This document shows positions 56,552 through 64,000 of a DNA stretch of 64,000 nt, piece by piece (the stretch's first letter is position 1; every line of letters starts with the position of its first letter). Made by a program: the position numbers and the translations under genes. Below the pieces are notes generated by a model. The model worked only from the letters and a program-made list of their open reading frames with translations, was not told the DNA's origin and searched no databases. Source of the DNA: Methylotenera versatilis 79 (GTDB lineage: Bacteria > Pseudomonadota > Gammaproteobacteria > Burkholderiales > Methylophilaceae); NCBI RefSeq assembly GCF_000384375.1, contig NZ_ARVX01000001.1, forward strand, positions 1,364,001-1,428,000, written 5' to 3'.

Positions 56552-57325
56552 ATGCGGTTTGCATCTATTGGTAGTGGTAGCGCGGGCAACTGCATGGTGG
56601 TCGAGCAAGGTTCAACAAGATTATTGCTCGACTGCGGTTTTGGTGCAAAAGAAGTCATCGCGCGGCTAGAGAAATTAACCTTAACACCTGAACAAATCAC
56701 TGGCATTTTAATCACGCATGAGCATGATGATCATGCAAAGGGCGCTTTTAAATTAGCCGCTAAATACGATATTCCTGTTTGGCTATCGCACGGCACGCAC
56801 AAAATGATTGAGCGTTATCTGCCAGAGCGCGCGCCTATTCAATGGAATCTTATTGATAGCCACACTTGTTTTGAAGTACAAGATTTACAAATTACGCCTT
56901 ATCCTGTGCCGCATGATGCGCGCGAGCCGACACAATTTACTTTTTCTGATGGTCAGTACAAATTAGGCGTATTAACTGATGCAGGCTCGTCAACATATCA
57001 TATCGAACAGGTATTAAATGGTTGTGATGCCTTGGTGCTGGAATGTAATCACGACTTGAATATGTTGGAAAATGGTCCATATGCTTGGTCACTTAAAAAG
57101 CGTGTTGGCAGTCGCCTGGGTCATTTGGATAATACGAGTGCTGCGCAACTGTTGGCTAAGTTGGATAATACAAAGCTAAAACATATTGTTGCCGCGCATC
57201 TTAGCGCAAAAAATAACACACAAGATTTAGCTAAAACTGCCTTAAGTAACGCATTAAATTGCGAAGCCGATTGGATTGGGATTGCACAACAGACCAGCGG
57301 TTTTGAATGGCGCGGTTTTAGCTAG
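56552..57325 (+). CDS. Metallo-beta-lactamase-fold hydrolase (YycJ/WalJ-like)
   Basis: 257 residues. FASIGSGSAGNCMVVEQG at the N-terminus, then metal motif THEHDDHAKG (HxHxDH), PHDAREPTQF and LECNHDLNMLENG. The sequence pattern matches the YycJ family of MBL-fold hydrolases with proposed nuclease activity. It follows bamC by 25 bases in the same direction and may be cotranscribed with it. Confidence 0.87.
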   Translation: MRFASIGSGSAGNCMVVEQGSTRLLLDCGFGAKEVIARLEKLTLTPEQITGILITHEHDDHAKGAFKLAAKYDIPVWLSHGTHKMIERYLPERAPIQWNLIDSHTCFEVQDLQITPYPVPHDAREPTQFTFSDGQYKLGVLTDAGSSTYHIEQVLNGCDALVLECNHDLNMLENGPYAWSLKKRVGSRLGHLDNTSAAQLLAKLDNTKLKHIVAAHLSAKNNTQDLAKTALSNALNCEADWIGIAQQTSGFEWRGFS

Positions 57326-57448
57326 CCAATTAATGGATGCTTTTTAAGGGTTAACTCTGTTCGATTGGTTGTGATTTACTCACTTAATTGGACCTATTTT
57401 TAGTTTGAAATACATTCTGAAATTATTAAAAATAAAAAGATTCAACAT

Positions 57449-57483
57449 AACAAAAAAGCCGACATTAAGTCGGCTTTTTTGTT
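57449..57483. terminator. Bidirectional terminator, MBL hydrolase / repeat lipoprotein
   Basis: Perfect 15-bp arms AACAAAAAAGCCGAC and GTCGGCTTTTTTGTT with a 5-base loop. Between two convergent genes. Confidence 0.92.
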
Positions 57484-57535
57484 ATCTAGTCTTCACTAAA
57501 ACCTAAAATTAATTAGGTTTTAACGATTAACTAAA

Positions 57536-57766
57536 TTATGGTGCAGTTGCAGGAGCTGGCTCTGCTGGTGCGGCTTCAGCAGGAGCAGCTTCAGCTGGTG
57601 CGGCTTCAGCAGGAGCAGCTTCAACTGGAGTTTCAGCAGCTGGAGTTTCAGCGGCAGGAGCTTCAACAGCAGGAGCGTCAGTAACTGGAGCTTCTTCAGC
57701 AGGTTTTTGACCACAAGCAGTTAATGCAAGTGCTAATAATGCAGCTAATAGGGCAGAACGTGTCAT
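57536..57766 (-). CDS. Ala/Pro/Glu repeat lipoprotein
   Basis: 76 residues: signal peptide and lipobox LTAC (Cys18) then only Pro, Ala, Glu, Thr and Val in repeats such as AAPAEAAPAE. The DNA repeats GCTTCAGCAGGAGCA and GCTGGAGTTTCAGC as approximate units, so length variation by slippage is likely. Small proline/alanine-rich lipoproteins of this type are common in betaproteobacteria, with no known function. The hydrophobic leader is followed by CGQKPAEEAP. Confidence 0.8.
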   Translation of the reverse strand: MTRSALLAALLALALTACGQKPAEEAPVTDAPAVEAPAAETPAAETPVEAAPAEAAPAEAAPAEAAPAEPAPATAP

Positions 57767-57965
57767 TTATATATCCTTAACGAGAGTGTGTAGACTAAGA
57801 GTTTTAACCATTACGGTGGACCACCTAAGTCCGCCGGATGGAAAGAATTTTACCAGCAATTATAAAATATTCCACTAGATTTTTGAACTTAACCCGTTAT
57901 TTGAAGAATAAAGGCGTTGATTTGCAACAATTTATGCTGTAAATCTCATTTAAATTGCAAAGTAA

Positions 57966-58811
57966 CTATTCGACTTTGATGTTTATATTGCTATTTTGAC
58001 TATTGGACGTTGATTGTAAGCCCAAAATTTTGCGACTTATTTCATCATTATTTTGCATTGTGCCGCCAATATTCACCCAATCACCTAGACCAACTCTAAT
58101 GGTGGTTGTTAGCGATTCAAAATCAATAAACCCTTGATTATTTAATCGTGCGATGCGCGGCGTGATTTCCAGCTCAACTTGATTACCAATCGTACGTGGT
58201 CTTACCGCAAAACCAGTGGTCACTTCACGCCAATCGGTTAATCGGTCAATTTGTATATAACGCTTACTGAGGCTGATCCATTCCTGCGTAAAAGGCACAA
58301 TTTGGCCATTGCTAATGTAAGCGCGCTCGCCATCGACCACATTAATAAACTGATTGTTGTTGCGAGAGGTGTTTGAAGTGCTGCGCTCAATGTCGATTCG
58401 CCCAGTATTCGGTGCTGCGCGTCTATCGTTAGAGATGATGACATTGCCTCTTCTAATCGTTCCGCTGGCTTCGGTTCTGTCTAACTGGCTGTCGATATTA
58501 TTGCTATTGCTTACCGTAATTCTGCGGTTAACGCGCTCAGTATCTAAGGTCTCTATCATCGCCTCAATATTCCGCATGCGTTCTGACGATGCGCGCAAAA
58601 TTAATTGGTTTTGCATACCAGTCGCTGTGCCATCTGCGCCGACCATTGGCGTAATAGTCGGCAATAAATCACTGGCAAAACGGTGTTGTAACGTGATGAT
58701 TTTAAATTCAGTTTCGGCATGCGCAATCAAACTAATTATCATTAAACCAAACATTGCGAAAACTAAGCTTACATGGAGCAATCTAGTATTAAGTAATCTG
58801 GATTTTTTCAA
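57966..58811 (-). CDS. Short secretin-like protein
   Basis: 281 residues: signal peptide (HVSLVFAMFGLMIISLIAHA), secretin N1-type domain (IITLQHRFASDLLPTITPMVG, QNQLILRASSERMRNIEAMIETLD), an Asn/Ser/Arg-rich linker, and a shortened C-terminal region with secretin-like PRIARLNNQGFIDFESL and TTIRVGLGDWVNIGG. Secretins are about 400-700 residues with a full beta-barrel; this one is too short to form a normal gate. Possibly a NolW/secretin-remnant or a pilus-related partner. No other secretion genes are near. Confidence 0.68.
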   Translation of the reverse strand: MKKSRLLNTRLLHVSLVFAMFGLMIISLIAHAETEFKIITLQHRFASDLLPTITPMVGADGTATGMQNQLILRASSERMRNIEAMIETLDTERVNRRITVSNSNNIDSQLDRTEASGTIRRGNVIISNDRRAAPNTGRIDIERSTSNTSRNNNQFINVVDGERAYISNGQIVPFTQEWISLSKRYIQIDRLTDWREVTTGFAVRPRTIGNQVELEITPRIARLNNQGFIDFESLTTTIRVGLGDWVNIGGTMQNNDEISRKILGLQSTSNSQNSNINIKVE

Positions 58812-58867
58812 GCATATTCCTTAAAAATAGCGGTTTAGATATATTCAAAAATTTAAACACACTCTAA

Positions 58868-59368
58868 TCACAAGCCTAATTTGGTCACTGAAATCGTGTC
58901 AGCAGTTTCTGCTAACAATTCATCATATCGCAACAGCAAACTTGCTGTCGTTTCCACATCATTCAGCGCAAATTTAAAGCGCGCTTGGTCGATATGAAAG
59001 CGTCGGCAGTAATGTTTTTTATCGGCAATCACAAAGCAATCTTTGGCTATTTTGGCAAAGTCATTGGTTTCATACACGCGCATTTTATGCGCATAAATGC
59101 TTAATAAATCGAATAAACGCGGGCAGTTAACACTAAAAAACTGTGCATTTTGCAAAATAATAGTCAGCTCAGATTGTGCATTTTTGGCAAGAAAATGTTG
59201 AATCAACTCAAAACGTTTCAAGCTGGCGTAATCGCCTTTTTCAAAACTTTGGTCAAAGATCAACAAATGATTTTCGGCCTGCGCAATCACCAAATCCAGC
59301 GCTGCAACGTAACTGCGCTCACCTAGCATCACGCTATCGGCAATTAATTCTGTTTCATCCATCATCAT
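58868..59368 (-). CDS. Uncharacterised conserved protein (DUF7931-like)
   Basis: 166 residues with no signal peptide. It starts MMMDETELIADSVMLG, has alternating hydrophobic strands and helices (LLIFDQSFEKGDYASL, ELTIILQNAQFF, DCFVIADKKHYCRRFH) reminiscent of phospholipase-D-like folds but lacking the HKD motif. Cys/His residues near HYCRRFH may bind metal. Family assignment is tentative. It is upstream of the secretin-like gene, same strand, 56 bases apart. Confidence 0.6.
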   Translation of the reverse strand: MMMDETELIADSVMLGERSYVAALDLVIAQAENHLLIFDQSFEKGDYASLKRFELIQHFLAKNAQSELTIILQNAQFFSVNCPRLFDLLSIYAHKMRVYETNDFAKIAKDCFVIADKKHYCRRFHIDQARFKFALNDVETTASLLLRYDELLAETADTISVTKLGL

Positions 59369-59407
59369 TCCTGCAAAATTAATTTAAGCTTAATTAACTC
59401 AAAAAAA

Positions 59408-60556
59408 CTATTCAAAGACAATAAAGCCAGCCAAATAATGTTCAAAAAACGTATCTGCAAGTGAGTTATGTAAGCTTTCTGTTACGTTATTTTTGTCTAA
59501 GTAACGATTATTGGCAAAGTCTTTCAGTGTTTCTATCAATGCATTTTCTACCAACAATTTTTCGCCATTTAAATAAAAGACATGATTGGTAAACAACAGT
59601 TGCGATTTTAAATCCAGCCGTAACGTTTTTTGTTGCAAACGCACCAGAAATTGCTTTTTACTTAACCCTTTCGCAGGTTCAAAAAACACGTCTGGCTTAG
59701 GTTCTGTTAAATACTTACCTAAAAAATCCGCTACATTATTTTTATCCCAAGTGATTTTTTGCAGCATATCGCTTACTTGGTCAATCATCGCATCGCCGAT
59801 TTCAGCAGGATGTTTTTGCAACTGTAAATCTGGGTCAGAGTATAAATTTTGACTGTTTTTTAGGGTTAAGTCATCTTGCAGATAGCTTAAAAATTCATGC
59901 ATCAACTCTTGTTCCTTAGGCGCGCGAAAACCAATGGAATACGTCATGCAATCTTCGCCCACGGCAGTGCCCAAATGGGCGATTTGTGGCGGCAGATAAA
60001 GCATATCGCCCGCTTCTAAAATCCATTCTTGCTCTGGCTCAAAGTTTTTCAGTATTTTTAGCGGCGCATTTTCAATCAAACTTAAGTCTGTTTGGCTGCT
60101 GATTTTCCAATTTCTACGTCCACTACCTTGTAGCAAAAATACATCATAACTATCTACATGCGCACCAATGCCGCCGCCGTCTGGCGCGTAACTTACCATT
60201 AAATCGTCTAATCTGGCATGCGGAATAAAATCAAATTGCGCCAATAGATCCGCCGCTTCTGGCAAATAATGATTCACGCTTTGTACTAATAATGTCCAAT
60301 CTTTATTCGGTAATTTGCTGAAAGTCGCTTCATCAAAAGGACCATTCTTAACCAACCATTTGCCGCCTTTTATTTGCGCGATGCGCGATTGCACTTCATC
60401 TTCGCAAGCTAATCCAGCCAAATCATCTGGGCTTAATAATCCGGAAAAATTGGGAATCGCATTCTTGATTAGCAGCGGTTTTTTTTGCCAATATTCTGTT
60501 AAGAATTCGCTAGGTGCTAATCCGCCGAGTAAGGTTAATGCTTGGTTTTTTGCCAT
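59408..60556 (-). CDS. Ribosomal-protein L16 arginine hydroxylase (RoxA/YcfD-like)
   Basis: 382 residues, JmjC/cupin 2-oxoglutarate oxygenase. The N-terminal motif EFLTEYWQKKPLLIKNA, the iron ligands in GIGAHVDSYDVFLLQGSGRRNWKI (HxD) and HLGTAVGEDCMTYSIGFRAP (late His), and the wing domain after it all match YcfD. This enzyme hydroxylates Arg81 of L16 in E. coli. Together with the preceding uncharacterised gene, it runs leftward from the shared 146-base divergent region with the molybdopterin gene. Confidence 0.87.
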   Translation of the reverse strand: MAKNQALTLLGGLAPSEFLTEYWQKKPLLIKNAIPNFSGLLSPDDLAGLACEDEVQSRIAQIKGGKWLVKNGPFDEATFSKLPNKDWTLLVQSVNHYLPEAADLLAQFDFIPHARLDDLMVSYAPDGGGIGAHVDSYDVFLLQGSGRRNWKISSQTDLSLIENAPLKILKNFEPEQEWILEAGDMLYLPPQIAHLGTAVGEDCMTYSIGFRAPKEQELMHEFLSYLQDDLTLKNSQNLYSDPDLQLQKHPAEIGDAMIDQVSDMLQKITWDKNNVADFLGKYLTEPKPDVFFEPAKGLSKKQFLVRLQQKTLRLDLKSQLLFTNHVFYLNGEKLLVENALIETLKDFANNRYLDKNNVTESLHNSLADTFFEHYLAGFIVFE

Positions 60557-60702
60557 AAATAAAGTGTTAAGTAAGCCGATAAATAAGAGGTTAATTATGC
60601 CATTGCACTGCTATACAGATAGGTATATATTGATGCAAACACTATAAAATAAAAGACTTAAATTCAATAAGCAAAGTCCGTATCAATCTTGAGGAGTTGT
60701 AT

Positions 60703-62871
60703 ATGAATGCGCCAGTTGCCAAAGATTTAGCCAATAGTTTACAAGAGAATATAAGTGATTCTGGCACTAAAACCTTTCACGGCGGTTGTCCGCATGATTG
60801 CCCTGATACTTGCTCTATGGTTTATACGGTTAAAGATGACAAGCTTATTTCAGTAACTGGCAATAAAGAACACCCCATGACGCGCGGCGGTTTATGCGTC
60901 AAACTCAAAGATTACGAAAAACGCCATTATCATCCAGATCGCCTGCTTTATCCGATGAAAAGAACGGGTCCAAAAGGCAGCAAGCAATTCGAAAGAATCA
61001 CTTGGGATGAAGCATTAGATACGATTGTAAATAAGTGGCAAGCCATCATTAAAGAAAATGGCCCGCGTGCGATTATGCCTGCCAGCTATCTGGGCAATCA
61101 AGGTTTGGTGCACGGTTTAAATGGAGGCGATGCTTTTTTTAATCGCCTTGGCGCAACGGTTACTGAGCGTACATTCTGTGGTGAAGGTTCATGTACCGCA
61201 TGGCTATTGACTGTTGGGCCAACGGCTGGCGTAGATCCAGAAAGTTTTATTCACTCTAAATATATTGTTATCTGGGCATGTAACTCGGTTTCTACCAATT
61301 TGCATCACTGGCATATTATTCACGAAGCGCAGAAAAGTGGCGCAAAAGTCGTCGTGGTAGATTCTTATGCATCTAAAACCGCCAAATTAGCGGATTGGCA
61401 TATTGCGCCAAAACCCGGCACAGATGGCGCATTGGCGATGGCGATGATGAATGTGATTATCGAAGAAGGTTTGGTCGACCAAGATTATGTTGATAATTAC
61501 ACCGTTGGCTATAAAGAATTAGCAGAGCGCGCCAAAACTCGCACGCCAGAATGGGCCGAAAGCATCACTGGTATTCCAGCAGAAGATATCCGTCAATTCG
61601 CTAGAGAATATGCCACTACGCCACCGGCTGCGATTCGTTTAGGCGTTGCTTTAGAACGCAGTTATGGCGGCAGTCAAGCCATTCGCGCTGTGACCTGTTT
61701 GCCTGCATTGATTGGCGCTTGGCGACATGTTGGCGGCGGCGCGCTGCAATTTCCTGTCTGGGAACATCCCTATAAATTCGATGTAATTTCGCGCCCTGAT
61801 TTAATTCCAGAAGGCACACCAGTCGTGAATATTCTGCAACTTGGCCGTGTGTTAACGAACGAAATCAAACTAGATGTGCCGATTAAATCCATTATGGTTT
61901 GGAATACCAACCCAGTGACGCAATCGCCCGAAACTGACAAGATAGTTGCGGGTTTACAACGCGAAGATTTATTTACCATTGTGGCGGATCACTTTATTAC
62001 CGATACCGCCGCCTATGCCGACATTGTGCTGCCAGCCACCATGGGCGCGGAGATGGAAGATATGATTCTTTCGTGGGGACATTTGTACTTGACCTACAAC
62101 GCGAAATGCATAGATGCACCAGGTGAGGCAATTTCTAATAACGAGATTTTCCGCCGTTTGGCCAAGCGATTGGGTTTTGAAGAAGAAAACTTCAAATGGT
62201 CAGATTCTGAATGTTTGGAAAACTATGTTGCTTGGGATGCGCCAGCTTGTGATGGTATTGATTTAGCCTATTTGCGCGAGCATGGCTTTGCAAGGTTAAA
62301 CGTAGGCACTAAAGACAACCGAGTACCGCACAAAGAAGGTAAATTTCCAACGCCAACAGGCAAATGTATGTTCTTGGTAGAAGGTGCAAAAAACTTTGTC
62401 GCAGGGCCTTTTAGACAAATGTACGAAGGCTTTCAGCCAAATGAAGATTTAGATTCTCTGCCCGATTACGTTGCCTCGCGTGAATCTGCAGACAGTAATC
62501 CAGCATTGGCTGCCAAATATCCCTTAAGTATTATTTCACCAAAAAGTCATGGCTTTTTAAACTCTTGCTACGCTAATGTGACCGAAAAGATCAAAGGGCA
62601 GGGTGAGCAGTTTGTGATGATTAATGCAGCCGATGCCGATATGCGTGGTATTAAAGACGGTGCAAAAGTGCGCGTGTTTAATGAACGTGGCGCGTTTGAA
62701 GGTGATGCACGCATAACCAAAGATGTGAATCCTGGGATTGTGGTGGCGACGCTTGGGTATTGGCGGCAGTTAAATAAGGGAACGGTGAATTGTATTAGTT
62801 CGGCGGAGTTTGGGGATATGGGGCATTCGACTACGTTTTCGGATAATTTGGTGCAGGTAGAGCTGGGGTGA
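60703..62871 (+). CDS. Molybdopterin oxidoreductase, Fe-S containing
   Basis: 722 residues. N-terminal 4Fe-4S site HGGCPHDCPDTCS plus Cys65 (C-x3-C-x3-C-x27-C), MopB domains with MTRGGLCVKLKDYEKR, AWDEAL-like ITWDEALDTI, and the C-terminal molydopterin-binding fold starting near PLSIISPKSHGFLNS. No twin-arginine or other signal, so cytoplasmic. The cysteine in RTFCGEGSCTAW is near the usual metal-ligand position but I cannot be sure. No partner subunits (beta, gamma, MobA-like) nearby. Start ATG 60703 with GAGGAG 7 bases before; TTG 60697 is rejected. Confidence 0.82.
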   Translation: MNAPVAKDLANSLQENISDSGTKTFHGGCPHDCPDTCSMVYTVKDDKLISVTGNKEHPMTRGGLCVKLKDYEKRHYHPDRLLYPMKRTGPKGSKQFERITWDEALDTIVNKWQAIIKENGPRAIMPASYLGNQGLVHGLNGGDAFFNRLGATVTERTFCGEGSCTAWLLTVGPTAGVDPESFIHSKYIVIWACNSVSTNLHHWHIIHEAQKSGAKVVVVDSYASKTAKLADWHIAPKPGTDGALAMAMMNVIIEEGLVDQDYVDNYTVGYKELAERAKTRTPEWAESITGIPAEDIRQFAREYATTPPAAIRLGVALERSYGGSQAIRAVTCLPALIGAWRHVGGGALQFPVWEHPYKFDVISRPDLIPEGTPVVNILQLGRVLTNEIKLDVPIKSIMVWNTNPVTQSPETDKIVAGLQREDLFTIVADHFITDTAAYADIVLPATMGAEMEDMILSWGHLYLTYNAKCIDAPGEAISNNEIFRRLAKRLGFEEENFKWSDSECLENYVAWDAPACDGIDLAYLREHGFARLNVGTKDNRVPHKEGKFPTPTGKCMFLVEGAKNFVAGPFRQMYEGFQPNEDLDSLPDYVASRESADSNPALAAKYPLSIISPKSHGFLNSCYANVTEKIKGQGEQFVMINAADADMRGIKDGAKVRVFNERGAFEGDARITKDVNPGIVVATLGYWRQLNKGTVNCISSAEFGDMGHSTTFSDNLVQVELG

Positions 62872-62933
62872 CTTGCAACTTTTAAAGTTTGCCCATTATT
62901 ATAAACAGCGTTAAAACTCAAGGGGATTAAAGT

Positions 62934-63701
62934 ATGGCGATTACAAAAAAAGTCAGTGACAGGATTAGTCTTAACCTTAAACGTTTTCAAACCATACTAT
63001 CAGATGCAAAAAGTCGAGATATTAGTGAGTCAGATACTGTAGTCATTTTGGGGGACATGCTTGCTGAGCTTCTTGGCTATAAAAAATACATTGAAATTAC
63101 CACTGAGTTTGCAATACGAGGCACGTATGTGGATTTGGCAGTAAAAGTAGGTAGTGATGTTAGATTTCTTATTGAAGCTAAAGCAATAAATGTTGACCTG
63201 AAAGACAATCATATTAAACAAGCCATTGATTATGGAGCTAATCATGGTATTGAATGGATTGTGCTAACTAATGGTGCGATATGGCAAGTTTACAAAATTC
63301 ATTTTAGACAGCCAATTGATAAGTCCTTGATTTTTGAAGTGGACTTATTAAATACCAGTCCAAAAAACTCCCAACTCTTAGACTGCTTTGGTACTTTAAG
63401 TCGAGAAGGGTTTACCCAATCATCAATGACTGCGTTTTTTCAACAGCAACAGGCAACCAGTAAATTTTCATTAGCAGCTTTATTAACAAGTGAGAGTGTG
63501 TTGGCAGCGTTAAGGAAGGAGTTGAAAAAACTAAGCCCAACGATAAAAATTGATGATGATTTTTTGAAATTCACGTTGCAAAATGAAGTGTTAAAGCGTG
63601 AGCTTGTTGATAGTGACGAAGCAAAGGCCGCCTTAGAACTTATTAAAAAGGCTAATAAAATACAAGCAAAGCAAAAAGCCAAATTAATAGAAGCGCAATA
63701 A
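62934..63701 (+). CDS. HsdR-N-type PD-(D/E)XK protein, orphan
   Basis: 255 residues: type I restriction HSDR_N-like domain with the PD-(D/E)XK pattern YVDLAVKV...FLIEAKAINVDL and a following helix with QAIDYGANHGIEWIVLTNGAIWQVY. A C-terminal helical part is Lys-rich. There is no HsdM/HsdS or helicase domain nearby. It might be a restriction relative, a mobile-element defence remnant, or a Card/anti-phage single-gene nuclease. Ribosome binding site AAGGGGAT is clear. Function unproven. Confidence 0.75.
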   Translation: MAITKKVSDRISLNLKRFQTILSDAKSRDISESDTVVILGDMLAELLGYKKYIEITTEFAIRGTYVDLAVKVGSDVRFLIEAKAINVDLKDNHIKQAIDYGANHGIEWIVLTNGAIWQVYKIHFRQPIDKSLIFEVDLLNTSPKNSQLLDCFGTLSREGFTQSSMTAFFQQQQATSKFSLAALLTSESVLAALRKELKKLSPTIKIDDDFLKFTLQNEVLKRELVDSDEAKAALELIKKANKIQAKQKAKLIEAQ

Positions 63702-63920
63702 ACCGTTGGGCTCAAACAGTCCTCGCTTAAAAACTCCCAACTTTTAATAGCAGCGCAGGCGCGGTAGCAGGGGAATTTAAAACCAACTAAAATTTAAGAG
63801 TTGAGCATTTGTTATGATTGTCATGGTGCGCGAAACTTCTATTTAGATACAAGTTAATTAAACAGTCTGTATTTACTTTTATTAACATCTTTTATTAAGC
63901 ATTATTGGTAAACTATTTCT
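63702..63920. other. Intergenic stretch after the HsdR-N gene
   Basis: 219 bases with no recognised gene; AT-rich toward its right end, leading into the GTTAAT repeats. Confidence 0.5.
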
Positions 63921-63989
63921 GTTAATGTGCGTTAATTAACAGAGGTTAAAATCTTTGTTAATGCATACTTTGCGTTAATTATTAACAGA
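63921..63989. promoter_or_regulatory. Duplicated GTTAAT palindrome region at the window end
   Basis: Two similar units: GTTAATGTGCGTTAATTAAC at 63921-63940 and GTTAATGCATACTTTGCG followed by TTAATTATTAAC at 63957-63986. Each contains TGCGTTAAT and ends TTAACAGA. The palindromes are GTTAATTAAC (63931-63940) and GTTAAT-T-ATTAAC (63974-63986). It probably controls a gene beyond the window. Confidence 0.5.
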
Positions 63990-64000
63990 TTTTCTTAACG

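Noticed and set aside
57520-57714. Leu/Lys/Pro repeat ORF on the minus strand overlapping the repeat lipoprotein
   Set aside because: It is the shifted-frame reading of the Ala/Pro/Glu tandem DNA repeat and has no independent support.
60697-60702. TTG start for the molybdopterin oxidoreductase
   Set aside because: GAGGAG (60691-60696) directly abuts the TTG but lies 6 bases from ATG 60703, a normal spacing.

Overview
The window is chromosomal DNA of a low-GC betaproteobacterium. The gene order (ddl-ftsQ-ftsA-ftsZ-lpxC; DUF721-M23-secA; tkt-gap-pgk-pyk-purC; slmA-HAD-argB), the AT-rich intergenic DNA and the protein sequences best fit the Methylophilaceae (Methylotenera/Methylophilus-like methylotrophs). 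The family-level placement is an inference; no methanol or methylamine oxidation gene lies in the window. No rRNA, tRNA, CRISPR array, prophage or intact insertion sequence was seen.

Layout. 1-9.9 kb: end of the division and cell-wall cluster (ddl, ftsQAZ, lpxC), then a small membrane protein, a soluble lytic transglycosylase, an NAD-binding epimerase-like protein and the CCA-adding enzyme. 10-15.7 kb: a secreted protein, then a leftward block with slmA, a HAD nucleotidase, argB, an ArgA-type N-acetylglutamate synthase fused to an N-terminal XRE helix-turn-helix, and rsmE. 15.7-19.1 kb: thioredoxin-like protein, Gfo/Idh/MocA oxidoreductase, a SodC lipoprotein that lacks one zinc ligand, a BON protein and a small secreted protein. 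19.6-33.6 kb: central carbon and pyrophosphate block (tkt, gap, pgk, pyk, purC, two membrane proteins, ppa, ppc, H+-pumping pyrophosphatase). 33.9-38.6 kb: DUF721/DciA-like protein, M23 peptidase, secA, DUF1289 protein. 38.8-45.4 kb: a four-gene RND efflux operon headed by its own TetR/CecR-like regulator, with a perfect 14-bp-arm dyad in front.

45.5-50.9 kb is the most accessory-looking part. It holds a 23-codon hydrophobic ORF, an MlaA-family gene broken by one in-frame stop, a TetR regulator, and a leftward cluster with ECF sigma factor, zinc-finger anti-sigma factor, a small secreted Cys-rich precursor with EGKC motifs, a DUF692 (MNIO) enzyme and a DUF2063 partner. This last set matches the HvfABC/bufferin/gig type of metal-responsive RiPP: the precursor is exported after the MNIO enzyme and its partner modify its cysteines, and the sigma/anti-sigma pair probably controls it.

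50.9-64 kb: DUF1841, FIST, nth, rsxB (leftward); dapA, bamC, a metallo-beta-lactamase-fold hydrolase (rightward); an Ala/Pro/Glu repeat lipoprotein, a short secretin-like protein, an uncharacterised protein and a ribosomal-protein oxygenase (leftward); a molybdopterin oxidoreductase and an orphan HsdR-N-type protein (rightward). The window ends in a duplicated GTTAAT palindrome region.

The best candidates for something new are the XRE-ArgA fusion with three TTGTA/TACAA dyads in its promoter, the sigma-controlled RiPP cluster, the SodC variant, and a pair of related palindromic elements placed exactly at the stop codons of argB and gap.
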